Part shown: positions 43,653-52,282 of the stretch, piece after piece
How positions within the stretch are numbered: the first letter of the stretch is position 1
How the letters are laid out: each line of letters opens with the position of its first letter
DNA from: an uncultured Draconibacterium sp.
GTDB taxonomy: Bacteria; Bacteroidota; Bacteroidia; Bacteroidales; Prolixibacteraceae
Reading direction: 5' to 3'
DNA length: 64,000 bases
Assembly (NCBI RefSeq): GCF_963677155.1
Contig: NZ_OY781884.1
Location: 2,903,501 to 2,967,500 of the forward strand
Program-made: the position numbers and the translations under genes
The notes under the pieces: generated by a model
Database searches by the model: none
Told to the model about the DNA's origin: nothing
What the model saw: the letters and a program-made list of their open reading frames with translations, nothing else

Positions 43653-44399
43653 ATGAGACATAATTCAAAAATAGTTGTTGACAACGGAATAATTATTTAT
43701 GCCGGGCAATCATCTGAAACTAAAAAGCATAAACATTATGCTATACAAATAGGAATTGTACTACAAGGCGATTATAAACTATACATAGAGGATAAAGAAT
43801 ACCAAGACAACCATTTTATTATTCATTCGAATATTCCGCATAAACATATTTCAACCAATGGTGTGTTGCTGTGTATATTAATTGATCCAACAACCGATTT
43901 AGGCAATACTTTAATTAATAGTTATTCTGCACCTTATCAGTCGGTTTCTATTTCTGAAAAGGCCCTGTCGGAACTACAAAAAGAATTATTAGGCAATAGT
44001 CAGACGATTGACAACTTAGAACATAAAATATTTGAACTCTTAAAGTTGGTTCCATCCCCCAAAACAACCGATAATCGTATTACTCAGTTAATTGAAAAAA
44101 TTAATTTGGACAATGAACTTGATACGGATTTAGATGCTATGTTAGAAGATATTCCGTTGTCGAAAAGTCGAATCCGGTTTTTATTTAAACAACAAACCGG
44201 ACTGTCGATACAACGATACATCTTGTGGGTAAAAATAAGGAAAGCATTTTCCCATATAATGCAAAACAAAAGTCTTTCTGACGCTGCTTTCTTAGCCGGT
44301 TTTGCAGATTACTCCCATTTGAGCCGGGTAGTGAATCAAATTTCGGGCATGACAATGAAGTCATTTTTAAAAGACAGTTATTTCGTTCAAGATTCTTAA
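43653..44399 (+). CDS. AraC-family transcriptional regulator
   Basis: 248 aa. N-terminal cupin-like sensing region (KHYAIQIGIVLQGDYKLYI...), C-terminal AraC domain with two helix-turn-helix motifs: the first around LSKSRIRFLFKQQTGLS, the second around SLSDAAFLAGFADYSHLSRV. It lies between the LUD and HXXEE genes in the same direction and may regulate one of them. Confidence 0.88.
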   Translation: MRHNSKIVVDNGIIIYAGQSSETKKHKHYAIQIGIVLQGDYKLYIEDKEYQDNHFIIHSNIPHKHISTNGVLLCILIDPTTDLGNTLINSYSAPYQSVSISEKALSELQKELLGNSQTIDNLEHKIFELLKLVPSPKTTDNRITQLIEKINLDNELDTDLDAMLEDIPLSKSRIRFLFKQQTGLSIQRYILWVKIRKAFSHIMQNKSLSDAAFLAGFADYSHLSRVVNQISGMTMKSFLKDSYFVQDS

Positions 44400-44460
44400 A
44401 TACAGACTCGATATTTTTGTAAGCAGAAAATAGAAGTATAATTAACTTAAATTATCTGTT

Positions 44461-45003
44461 ATGATTTTTAATATCGAGATCTTAAAAGAATTATTTTTTG
44501 TGGTACCTCTTGTGTTGTTTATACATGAAATGGAAGAATGGAATATCTATCATTATCATCAGAAAAATTATCCAACGGGAGTAATTAAAGAGAGCATATT
44601 AGGAACCCGACTTTGGTTGTTTTTTCTAAGCTTTGTAGGATTTGCCTGGACTACGATTTCTTACCTGATTCCGAATCTTACAATCAGTGCCATCGTAATG
44701 ATGTTTTTAATTGATTTTACAATATTGAATGCATTGCAACACATCATACTAACAGTAAAAACTAAAAAATATAATCCGGGGGTTCTATTTGGAGGTGTCA
44801 TTGCATTATTTGTTGCAATTGTAGCTATTATAAACATACTACACTACAGTATTACACCCGTTTGGGGAATGGTTTTATTACTTTGTTTAATCCTCCCGAT
44901 TTTGGTTGAAAGTGCGCTAAGCGCTAAGAAAGGTAATTTACCATTGATGCTAAAAGGAATATTAAGGGCCTCCGATAAATTAGAGAGATTTATGTCTGTT
45001 TAA
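44461..45003 (+). CDS. HXXEE-domain membrane protein
   Basis: 180 aa with about five hydrophobic helices. The name-giving motif appears as HEMEEW in the first segment, and the second conserved region as NALQHIILTVKTKKYNPG. The family is of unknown function and occurs sporadically, often in accessory DNA. It lies 61 bases after the AraC-family gene, which may control it. Confidence 0.82.
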   Translation: MIFNIEILKELFFVVPLVLFIHEMEEWNIYHYHQKNYPTGVIKESILGTRLWLFFLSFVGFAWTTISYLIPNLTISAIVMMFLIDFTILNALQHIILTVKTKKYNPGVLFGGVIALFVAIVAIINILHYSITPVWGMVLLLCLILPILVESALSAKKGNLPLMLKGILRASDKLERFMSV

Positions 45004-45069
45004 AGATTAAATAATTACGATATAAACACAAAACAGCTGGCAATATTATCAGCCGACAACTAAGAGAGA

Positions 45070-45149
45070 ACATATTGTAGGGCGGATTTCGGAGTGTGTT
45101 CAGGAACTCATATTTCGCAGGCGCTTCAAAATCTGCCCCAACAATATGT
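45070..45149. repeat. Long imperfect inverted repeat at the end of the accessory island
   Basis: Arms 45070-45089 and 45129-45149 pair over about 20 bases with two or three mismatches (ACATATTGT + GGGC..GATTT against its complement), around a 39-base loop. It lies 66 bases after the HXXEE stop codon. It could be a recombination site or a large terminator-like hairpin; no T run follows. Confidence 0.6.
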
Positions 45150-45321
45150 AATAACCGTTCTTGCCCGATTTCCACATCGTTAATTTCCATTTATAATTGC
45201 TTAATTTTTCTACTTCGTTGAGGATGATGCTTCTGCCTGTTGAATTTGGCTAATTAGCCCCTCAATTTTTCATTTACTAATTTGCTCAATTATTATTTAA
45301 TCCTTAATCGCTAATCCTTCT

Positions 45322-45352
45322 TTTGCCTTTCCACTTTTTCCTTGTATTTTTG
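45322..45352 (+). promoter_or_regulatory. Promoter of mnmA
   Basis: TTTG-N19-TATTTTTG: exact match to the Bacteroidetes -33/-7 consensus with the standard spacing. It ends 19 bases before the mnmA ATG, giving a very short leader. Confidence 0.75.
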
Positions 45353-45371
45353 CCGCCCTAAAAATGTATAA

Positions 45372-46550
45372 ATGAGCAGGGTAGTAGTAGGACTTTCCGG
45401 AGGTGTTGATTCAAGTGTGGCGGCCTGGCTGTTAAAGGAGCAGGGGCATGAGGTGATCGGGTTGTTTATGATTAACTACCGCGAGCGCGAAGGAGTGCTT
45501 ACCAGTTCGTGTACGTGGGAAGAAGACTCGCTGATTGCCAAAATGGTAGCTAAAAAACTTGATATTCCGTTTCATATCGTCGATTTAAGCGAGGATTACA
45601 AAAAGCGCGTGGTAGATTATATGTTTGCCGAATACCAGGCCGGGCGTACACCAAATCCCGATGTGCTGTGTAACCGCGAGATTAAGTTCGACACCTTTAT
45701 GGAAGAAGCCCTGAAGTTTGATGCCGATTTTGTAGCAACCGGTCATTACTGCCGTAAATCGGAAGTAGAGGTGGATGGGCAGATCATTCATCAGCTTTTG
45801 GCCGGAAAAGATCCGAATAAAGACCAGAGTTATTTCCTGTGTCAGCTCAACCAGAAGCAGCTGTCGAAAGCAATGTTCCCGGTAGGCGAGTTGTTAAAAC
45901 CTGAAGTACGCGAAATTGCACGTCAGCAAAAACTGCCAACTGCCGAGCGTAAAGATTCGCAGGGCATTTGTTTTGTTGGAAAAGTCGATCTGCCAACCTT
46001 CTTGCAGCAGCAGCTGAGACCCAAAGTGGGCAATGTAATCGAGATTCCGGCCAAATTCATGGAAAAGAAGAAGCAGCTTGAAGTTTCGGAGGAAAACTAT
46101 AAAAAGCTGTGTTTCCAGTTTCCGTATAAACCCTGGAATGGCGAAGTGATTGGCGAACATCAGGGGGCCCACTTTTATACAGTTGGGCAACGTAAAGGAC
46201 TGAATATTGGTGGTCGTAAAGAGCCGCTTTTTGTAATTGGCACCGATGTAAAACGCAATATTATTTATGTGGGCGAAGGTTTTGAACATCCCGGCTTATA
46301 TCGCAAAGGATTGTTTGTTGCTGCCGAAAATATGCACTGGATACGCCCTGATATGAAAATGCAGGTTGGTGAAAAACGCGATTTTGATATTCGTATTCGT
46401 TACCGTCAGCCGCTGGAAAAAGGAACGATACATATGAAAGAGGATGGTGCCTGGTTTCTGTTCGAAAACGAACAACGGGGAATTACCTCCGGGCAATTTG
46501 CTGCCTGGTACCTGGATGATGAACTGATTGGATCGGGAGCGATATTGTAA
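45372..46550 (+). CDS. mnmA: tRNA 2-thiouridine(34) synthase
   Basis: 392 aa. Adds sulfur at U34 of tRNA-Lys, -Glu and -Gln. PP-loop GLSGGVDSS (7-15), catalytic Cys in PDVLCNREIKF, DQSYFLC, second catalytic Cys in SQGICFVG, and C-terminal beta-barrel with GQRKGLNIGG and SGQFAAWY. Slightly longer than many MnmA proteins because of a segment around residues 220-255 common in Bacteroidetes. Confidence 0.95.
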   Translation: MSRVVVGLSGGVDSSVAAWLLKEQGHEVIGLFMINYREREGVLTSSCTWEEDSLIAKMVAKKLDIPFHIVDLSEDYKKRVVDYMFAEYQAGRTPNPDVLCNREIKFDTFMEEALKFDADFVATGHYCRKSEVEVDGQIIHQLLAGKDPNKDQSYFLCQLNQKQLSKAMFPVGELLKPEVREIARQQKLPTAERKDSQGICFVGKVDLPTFLQQQLRPKVGNVIEIPAKFMEKKKQLEVSEENYKKLCFQFPYKPWNGEVIGEHQGAHFYTVGQRKGLNIGGRKEPLFVIGTDVKRNIIYVGEGFEHPGLYRKGLFVAAENMHWIRPDMKMQVGEKRDFDIRIRYRQPLEKGTIHMKEDGAWFLFENEQRGITSGQFAAWYLDDELIGSGAIL

Positions 46551-46670
46551 ATTGAGGGATTAAATTGATTTGTGTTGTATCCAACATACAGTATCAAGCA
46601 TTAAACTATCGGTTACCCCTTTTGCTGTTTTTACAGACTTTATGCTAATTTTGAATAAAAATATTTTCAC

Positions 46671-47546
46671 ATGATAAAATCAATGACCGGCTTTGGTAAA
46701 GCTGAATTCGAGGTAAACAATAAGAAAATTACCATTGAAATTAAATCGCTAAACAGTAAACAAATAGATATCAATACCCGGACTCCCGCTTTGTATCGCG
46801 AAAAAGATATTATAATTCGTAAGGCGATTGCTGAAAAACTGGTTCGAGGGAAAGTTGATTTTAACATTTACGTGGAAAATCTGGGCGACGAAACCAATTC
46901 GAAAATTAACGAACCCATTCTGAAAGGTTATTACAATCAACTGAATGAGATCAGCAAAGATCTTGGTTTAGCAGTTGACCACAGTACTTTGCAAGCAGCT
47001 ATGCGTTTGCCCGATGTGGTGAAGACCGAATACGAAACACTCGACGAAACAGAATGGGAAACCATATATAATAATATTCTCGCTGCACTTGACGATATTA
47101 ACGATTTTCGTGCAAAAGAAGGAAAAGCCCTTGAGACAGATATTTTGGGCAATGTGGAGAACATCAGTAAGTTGTTGAAACAGGTAGAGCCGTTCGAGAA
47201 ACAGCGTATTGAAGCATTAAAAGTTCGTTTAACAGATAATCTGGAAGCGTTGAAAATGAATGGTAGTGTAGACGAAAATCGTTTTGAACAGGAACTGATT
47301 TTCTATCTCGAGAAACTGGACATTAACGAGGAGAAAGTGCGTTTAGCCAACCATTGCGAGTATTTCTTCGAAACCGCAAAACAAAATGGTTCCTCGGGTA
47401 AAAAGCTGGGGTTTATTTCTCAGGAGATTGGTCGCGAAATCAATACTATTGGTTCAAAAGCCAACGAAACCAATATTCAGCGTATCGTTGTACAAATGAA
47501 AGACCACCTGGAGCGTGTAAAAGAACAATTGTTGAACGTATTGTAA
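46671..47546 (+). CDS. yicC: YicC-family endoribonuclease
   Basis: 291 aa. N-terminal MIKSMTGFGKAEFE and the C-terminal GSSGKKLGFISQEIGREINTIGSKAN are the two signatures of the family (YicC_N and DUF1732). Members are endoribonucleases linked to RNA turnover. It heads a conserved yicC-gmk-nadD block, here interrupted by a frameshifted gene. Confidence 0.93.
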   Translation: MIKSMTGFGKAEFEVNNKKITIEIKSLNSKQIDINTRTPALYREKDIIIRKAIAEKLVRGKVDFNIYVENLGDETNSKINEPILKGYYNQLNEISKDLGLAVDHSTLQAAMRLPDVVKTEYETLDETEWETIYNNILAALDDINDFRAKEGKALETDILGNVENISKLLKQVEPFEKQRIEALKVRLTDNLEALKMNGSVDENRFEQELIFYLEKLDINEEKVRLANHCEYFFETAKQNGSSGKKLGFISQEIGREINTIGSKANETNIQRIVVQMKDHLERVKEQLLNVL

Positions 47547-47547
47547 C

Positions 47548-47580
47548 AAGGCAAAAGGCAAAAGTAGAAAGGCAAAAGGA
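47548..47580 (+). repeat. AAGGCAAAAG repeat cluster
   Basis: Three near-identical copies of AAGGCAAAAG within 33 bases, directly after the yicC stop codon. Confidence 0.6.
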
Positions 47581-47601
47581 AGAAGAGCAAAGTAAACTCA
47601 A

Positions 47602-47960
47602 ATGGAAAATAACCTTCAAAAAAGAATCGTTGAATTTGTTACTGAAGTAATACTTTCCTGCGGACTTTGCCGGATACGCAAGAATATAAAGTAATAAAGT
47701 ACCAATTAATCAAAGCGGCATCGTCTACCTGCGCCAATTACGAAGAAGCGCAGGCTGCATCGTCAAAAGCTGATTTTACCTACAAAACGGAAATTTCGTT
47801 AAAAGAAATGAGGGAAAGTAATTGTTGGTTGAGGTTAATTCGATCGATTAGCAAAAACTTGAATTCTGACGGTGAAAAATTGAGCTACTTAATCAAGGAA
47901 TCAGAAGAATTAAAGTTGATTTTAGGAAGTATTGTTTCAAAAACCAAAAGGGACAAATAA
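47602..47960 (+). pseudogene. Frameshifted four-helix-bundle protein (23S rRNA intervening-sequence-protein family)
   Basis: The ATG at 47602 opens MENNLQKRIVEFVTEVIL and then ends early. Without the frame change the protein continues from about 47658 as LRTLPDTQEYKVIKYQLIKA to the stop at 47960, which is the family's conserved sequence (about 120 aa in all). A single missing T near 47655-47658 (CTTTCC for expected CTTTTCC) explains the break. Homologues occur as free-standing genes or inside 23S rRNA. This copy is flanked by AAGGCAAAAG repeats on both sides, which suggests insertion into the yicC-gmk block. A sequencing error cannot be excluded. Confidence 0.75.
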
Positions 47961-47998
47961 GCATACTCAATTTTTCTCCCTTTTTACTTTTCAGTCCT

Positions 47999-48050
47999 AC
48001 TTTTGCCTTTTTACCTGAAACTTTTTCCTTGAAAAACTTACTTTTGCCTT
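47999..48050 (-). repeat. AAGGCAAAAGT cluster, reverse orientation
   Basis: Two reverse copies (ACTTTTGCCTT at 47999 and 48040), each preceded by T to give TACTTTTG, which also fits the -7 promoter consensus on the plus strand. The cluster lies 27 bases before gmk. Confidence 0.55.
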
Positions 48051-48076
48051 TTTACTTTAAACTTTTTACTTGAATA

Positions 48077-48643
48077 ATGAAGGGAAAATTGATTATATTT
48101 TCGGCTCCGTCAGGTGCTGGTAAAACTACTATCGTAAAACATTTATTGCAAAAAGGCTTCGATCTTGAGTTTTCAATATCAGCCACAAGCAGAGAACCTC
48201 GTCACACTGAAACGCACGGTAAAGATTACTACTTTTTATCGGGTGAAGAGTTCCTGTCAAAAGTGGAAAATGAAGAGTTTCTGGAGTGGGAAGAGGTGTA
48301 TAAAGGAACGAGCTATGGAACACTGAAGAGCGAAGTAGAACGAATTCGCGAACAAGGTAAAAATGTAGTCTTCGATGTAGATGTAGTTGGTGGCCTGAAT
48401 ATTAAGAAATATTACGGAGATGAGGCACTGGCTGTTTTTGTGCAGCCACCTTCGGTTGAAGAGCTGCGTAACCGCCTGGTTGGAAGATCAACCGACAGCG
48501 AAGAAAAAATAGCCATGCGTGTTGCCAAAGCCGAACACGAGCTGAGTTTTGCTCCGCAGTTTGATGTGGTGATTATTAACGACAAACTGGAAGATGCTTT
48601 TGTGGAAGCCGAGAAAATTATTTCTGGATTTCTGAAAAGCTAA
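48077..48643 (+). CDS. gmk: Guanylate kinase
   Basis: 188 aa. Phosphorylates GMP to GDP with ATP. P-loop SAPSGAGKTT (9-18), GMP-binding SATSREPRHTE and DYYFLS, and lid-region residues near VGRSTDSEEKIAMRV. Length is usual. Between the frameshifted four-helix gene and nadD. Confidence 0.96.
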   Translation: MKGKLIIFSAPSGAGKTTIVKHLLQKGFDLEFSISATSREPRHTETHGKDYYFLSGEEFLSKVENEEFLEWEEVYKGTSYGTLKSEVERIREQGKNVVFDVDVVGGLNIKKYYGDEALAVFVQPPSVEELRNRLVGRSTDSEEKIAMRVAKAEHELSFAPQFDVVIINDKLEDAFVEAEKIISGFLKS

Positions 48644-48658
48644 CGAATCGAGAATAAC

Positions 48659-48743
48659 TGTCATTCCGAACAACTTGAGGAATCTGATGCTCAGAAGCTT
48701 TAACCAATAAATTTCGCGTTGGTTCCACTCTGTCGAAATGACA
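48659..48743. repeat. REP-like palindromic element
   Basis: TGTCATTCCGA (48659-48669) pairs with TCGAAATGACA (48733-48743) with one mismatch. Similar in ends and size to the element at 20748-20821; located between gmk and nadD. Confidence 0.7.
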
Positions 48744-48780
48744 ATTAAATTCGTAATTTGGTACTTGAAATTGATTTCGG

Positions 48781-49404
48781 ATGAGCAATATCGTTACCGA
48801 CATACTCGCACCTAAAACCAATCTGCAGTTAACGATTGGGCTTTATTTTGGCAGCTATAATCCTGTCCACATAGGGCATTTAGCCATTGCCAATTATATG
48901 GTTGAATATACCGATATTGATCAGCTGTGGTTTGTGGTGTCGCCGCATAATCCGCTTAAAAAGAAAAACAACCTTTTGGCTGATTACCAGCGTTTGGAAC
49001 TTGTGCACCGCGCAATTGATGATGATGGTCGGTTCCGGGCTTCAAATATTGAATTTAGTTTGCCCAAACCCAGTTACACCGTTGACACTCTGGCTTATTT
49101 AAAAGACCAATATCCAAACTATCATTTCAAGATTTTAATGGGATCGGATAATTTGGAGAGCTTTCATAAGTGGAAAAATTACGAAGTTATACTTGAGGAG
49201 TTTGGGGTAATCGTTTATCCGCGCCCCGGTTTTGACCCGGACAATGTACAGGTGGAGAAAAACATAACAATTGCTAAGGGGGCTCCGCTAATGGAAGTCT
49301 CATCATCGTTTATTCGTAAAGCCATAAAAAAGGGGAAAGATGTACGTCATTTTCTCCCACAAAAAAGCTGGGAGTATCTGGATGAAATGAATTTTTACCG
49401 ATAG
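48781..49404 (+). CDS. nadD: Nicotinate-nucleotide adenylyltransferase
   Basis: 207 aa. Makes deamido-NAD from nicotinate mononucleotide and ATP. Signature GSYNPVHIGH (23-32) and the C-terminal VSSSFIRKAIK. The N-terminus is about 15 residues longer than in many homologues (MSNIVTDILAPKTNLQ), so a later start cannot be excluded, though none is better supported. Its stop meets the convergent LuxR-type gene with no gap. Confidence 0.94.
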   Translation: MSNIVTDILAPKTNLQLTIGLYFGSYNPVHIGHLAIANYMVEYTDIDQLWFVVSPHNPLKKKNNLLADYQRLELVHRAIDDDGRFRASNIEFSLPKPSYTVDTLAYLKDQYPNYHFKILMGSDNLESFHKWKNYEVILEEFGVIVYPRPGFDPDNVQVEKNITIAKGAPLMEVSSSFIRKAIKKGKDVRHFLPQKSWEYLDEMNFYR

Positions 49405-50178
49405 CTAAATTACTCCTTCGCGAACGCAACGTGCAATTAATTCGGTGGTGTTGTTACAATCGGTTTTTTTCAGGATATTTTTTTTGTGAGTGTTAATGGT
49501 GTGCGGCGAGATGTTTAATATATCTGCTATCTCTGCAAATGTTTTTCCTTTGGCAATATTACCCAGAATCTCCCTTTCGCGGTTAGTAAAAAGCGTGTGG
49601 TAGTCGAGCTCTACCGGGTGAAAATCATCTTCGGTTAAAAGCGAGTAGTACGATGGAAGTCCGTCGCCTATAAACGAAATTTTATGGTCAACCTCCATAT
49701 TCAGGTGGGTAACATCGGTATGAATACCTAAAACCTGTTGCACTTTACCATCTTCAGAAAGTGTGAGTGCTTTCGATTGCTGCAATATGGTCTTGTAATC
49801 TCCATTGGCATGTCGCAGGCGTAAAAGGTAAACTGCTTTATATTTTAATATTTCTTCTTTCGAAATTCGGTTCAGCGTAAATTCTATTGCTTTTGCTTCC
49901 TTGCGGTGCATTTGTTCCTGATCCTCGGGGTGTATCATCTCAAACAATCGTTCAAGGCTCCAATCTTTGGTGTTTACTCCTAAAACTGTTTCTATCCGCG
50001 AATCAACGTAATCCATTTCTAAGGTTTCGAAGTTCATGATGTAGTAATAGAAACTTCCGGGAGTAAATATGTTTACTACCTGTTCAATGATGTTCAGGTA
50101 TAATTCCGATTTAATCGGGTGTATAACTTTGTTTGGCTCCCAGGCTTGTTTTATTCTGTTTAAACTATTATTGTCCAT
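49405..50178 (-). CDS. PAS-domain LuxR-type transcriptional regulator
   Basis: 257 aa. A PAS-like sensing region (about 35-165, with MDYVDSRIETVLGV and VLGIHTDVTHL) and a C-terminal LuxR/GerE helix-turn-helix (FTNREREILGNIAKGKTFAE ... INTHKKNILKK). There is no receiver domain, so it probably binds a ligand or partner directly. The ATG at 50178 is chosen over a TTG at 50196. Confidence 0.88.
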   Translation of the reverse strand: MDNNSLNRIKQAWEPNKVIHPIKSELYLNIIEQVVNIFTPGSFYYYIMNFETLEMDYVDSRIETVLGVNTKDWSLERLFEMIHPEDQEQMHRKEAKAIEFTLNRISKEEILKYKAVYLLRLRHANGDYKTILQQSKALTLSEDGKVQQVLGIHTDVTHLNMEVDHKISFIGDGLPSYYSLLTEDDFHPVELDYHTLFTNREREILGNIAKGKTFAEIADILNISPHTINTHKKNILKKTDCNNTTELIARCVREGVI

Positions 50179-50340
50179 GTTGTTCTGTGATCTCAATCAA
50201 AAAATCGAAAACCTCCTCAAGGTACGGAAAAATACCCAATATTGGGTATTTGCTTTCTGGCTTTCCTGCTATAACTTGCAGATGCTTTAAAAAGCCGCAA
50301 AATATGAATTAAGAAGTTCTCCGGTCACACGATATTATAA

Positions 50341-50368
50341 AAGCAGGATTCCAGGCACCTGCTTTTTT
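50341..50368. terminator. Bidirectional hairpin terminator
   Basis: AAGCAGG / CCTGCTT stem with a 10-nt loop, T run on the plus side and TTTTATAA on the minus side. It directly follows the ChaN-like gene on the minus strand. Confidence 0.7.
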
Positions 50369-51244
50369 TTATCTGGTTCGCGTCATATTCTCATCCACAC
50401 AAATTGTAAAATCTGCAGCACCCGTATTTTCTTCTGTAAGTTCCGAAATGTTATCCTGAGTTACCGAGTGAATGGTAACAATTTTGAGTTCAGGGTTCTC
50501 ATGTTTCAGGTACCAGTAAATGCTTTCAAAGTTTTGCGAATGATAGGCACCGTGGTAATGCAAAAGTACTTTTCCTGGGAGCCAATTTTTTAAGATAAAA
50601 TGCGCCATGGTGGCATCTTTAATGGCTTGTGCTTTCGGAAAATTAGCAGTGATATGGTTTCTCATTCCTTCCATTTCCATCATGCTGGCATAACAATTTA
50701 GTGTTGAATCGTAGGCAACCGGGAGAGGTGGTAAAAAAGCTTTCGCTTCTTCAGAAAGCTCTTCCAGTCCTTCAAATCCTTTTGTGTTAACAAGCGATGC
50801 ATAGCGGCGCGGAACATTGGTGGCCACAAAATAGAGTCCGCTGTCTTTGGCAAATTCTACCAACGGTTTGTAATCGGTTTTATAATTGGGCCACAGACGT
50901 ATTTCTTCTTCAAAATTGCGCTGCGAAATCTTTCCCGACAGGTACTCATCCATTATTATCTGGTTATCGCTTTCAAACATTTCGGCACCCAAAACCAGTT
51001 TTTTGCCATATTGTTGATACAGATCTTTTGTGAGCTCCAACTGCAGCCAGTGCGAAATTGGATTATCGTGTAATTCGCCAAACAAAATAATATCGGCATT
51101 TTCCATCTGCTTAAGCATCTTTTCGTACTTCACAGCTTTGCCTTCCTTATTAAATAGGAGATAAGCGGGCTTGTCGGATTTAAACGAGGAGAACAAAAGC
51201 AAACAAATACTGGCTATAATTAAAAAGTTCTTCATTAGATTCAT
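50369..51244 (-). CDS. ChaN-family (DUF399) iron/heme-related exported protein
   Basis: 291 aa with signal peptide (about 5-22; no lipobox Cys visible). The motif FGELHDNP (55-62) is the family's metal- or heme-binding site, and AHFI near residue 215 and HYHGAYHS near 235 supply further His. The family is linked to heme or iron uptake (ChaN) and to Tiki-type metalloproteases. Precise role here unknown. Confidence 0.85.
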   Translation of the reverse strand: MNLMKNFLIIASICLLLFSSFKSDKPAYLLFNKEGKAVKYEKMLKQMENADIILFGELHDNPISHWLQLELTKDLYQQYGKKLVLGAEMFESDNQIIMDEYLSGKISQRNFEEEIRLWPNYKTDYKPLVEFAKDSGLYFVATNVPRRYASLVNTKGFEGLEELSEEAKAFLPPLPVAYDSTLNCYASMMEMEGMRNHITANFPKAQAIKDATMAHFILKNWLPGKVLLHYHGAYHSQNFESIYWYLKHENPELKIVTIHSVTQDNISELTEENTGAADFTICVDENMTRTR

Positions 51245-51305
51245 TTTTATTTATAGATTACAACAAAAAACTCAGCACAGAGTTTATCAGGTAAAATCGA
51301 ATTAA

Positions 51306-51914
51306 ATGTTAGAAACAGGTTTTGTATACAGCACTATCATTGATCCATTGTTAAAAAACTTTCGCAAGAGAGTAGCTTTAGAGATACAAGAGGATGAAAC
51401 TGTAATTGACATCGCTTGCGGAACCGGTGCGCAGTTGATTGAACTTGCCAGAAGAGCCAAATCAGTAACCGGTGTTGATCTTTCTCCATCGATGGTGCGT
51501 TATGCGACAAACAGGGCTGAGGCAAAGAATATTGAAAATGCTTTGTTTGTAGTTGGCGATGCTACGGATTTAAGCATGTTTTATCAGCACAGATTTGATG
51601 TAGCCATCCTTTCCATGGCTTTGCACCAATTTGAACCGGGATTACATAAAATCATTCTTGCCGAGGCGAAAAAGGTGGCAGCGAAAATTGTAGTGCTGGA
51701 TTACGCAGTTCCCTTGCCAAAAAATTATGTGGGTATTAGCAGCAAAGTTGCTGAGTTTCTTGCAGGGATTAAACATAACCGCAATTTCAAGAGCTATTCA
51801 AAAGCGGGAGGTTTGGCGTCGATTTTACCGACAAACGGATTTACTATCGAGCGATCCAGACATATTGGGAAAGGTGCTTTTCAATTGGTTGTTGCACAAA
51901 ATCATTCCGAGTAA
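51306..51914 (+). CDS. Class I SAM-dependent methyltransferase
   Basis: 202 aa, UbiE-like Rossmann methyltransferase: motif I VIDIACGTGAQ (33-43), acidic SAM-ribose residue in TGVDLSPSM, and motif with DVAILSMALHQFEP. The substrate is not evident. Located between the ChaN-like gene and the candidate small RNA. Confidence 0.85.
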   Translation: MLETGFVYSTIIDPLLKNFRKRVALEIQEDETVIDIACGTGAQLIELARRAKSVTGVDLSPSMVRYATNRAEAKNIENALFVVGDATDLSMFYQHRFDVAILSMALHQFEPGLHKIILAEAKKVAAKIVVLDYAVPLPKNYVGISSKVAEFLAGIKHNRNFKSYSKAGGLASILPTNGFTIERSRHIGKGAFQLVVAQNHSE

Positions 51915-51995
51915 TAATTTCTTGACCACCTTTTTCCAGAATTAACAATTTTAACATTGATAAAAATTGTTTAACAATAATTTGCCTTAGTTAAA

Positions 51996-52025
51996 TTGCC
52001 TTAACACAATTATCATCTATTTTTG
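51996..52025 (+). promoter_or_regulatory. Orphan promoter with consensus -33/-7 boxes
   Basis: TTG-N19-TATTTTTG, an almost exact match to the Bacteroidetes consensus. No gene follows; the only downstream feature is a terminator about 70 bases away. Confidence 0.7.
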
Positions 52026-52030
52026 AAATG

Positions 52031-52127
52031 TGGTTAGGAAATTAAAGCTGTTAGAATACAGCGAATAGTATTCAGAAAACGTCAGGAACTTTGGGTTGTC
52101 TTTTAATAAAAGGCAGCCCTTTTTTTT
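52031..52127 (+). ncRNA. Candidate small RNA (~97 nt)
   Basis: Bounded by the promoter at 51996-52025 and the intrinsic terminator at 52093-52127. It contains no ORF beyond five codons. A 6-bp hairpin (GAATAC at 52054 with GTATTC at 52068) precedes the terminator stem. I recognise no known family (not 6S, tmRNA, SRP or RNase P). The 5' end is inferred from the promoter, so it may be off by a few bases. Confidence 0.55.
52093..52127 (+). terminator. Rho-independent terminator of the candidate small RNA
   Basis: Stem of 12 bp (52093-52104 with 52108-52119, two G-T pairs), 3-nt loop, then eight T. Confidence 0.85.
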
Positions 52128-52282
52128 GAATGATGATTAACGAATTGTAGTTGCTGAAGTAGTTCTGGCACAGGAGCTATTTCCGGGTTTCAATAAAAAA
52201 ATAAAGGAAAGAACCCAAAGCCGCTTTCGCTCGGAAATGACTTTCTTGTGCTTTGTTACAGGTTTAAGCCAAAATGAAAGTT

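Noticed and set aside
45070-45149. Integron attC site
   Set aside because: The arms do not carry the attC core sequences (RYYYAAC / GTTRRRY) in the right places, so I call it only an inverted repeat.
45004-45190. 66-codon minus-strand frame over the inverted repeat
   Set aside because: It overlaps the end of the HXXEE gene and the inverted repeat, and has no recognisable family; treated as non-coding.
51996-52127. 6S RNA, tmRNA or SRP RNA
   Set aside because: The length and hairpin pattern do not match; the element is too short and has no conserved signature of these RNAs.
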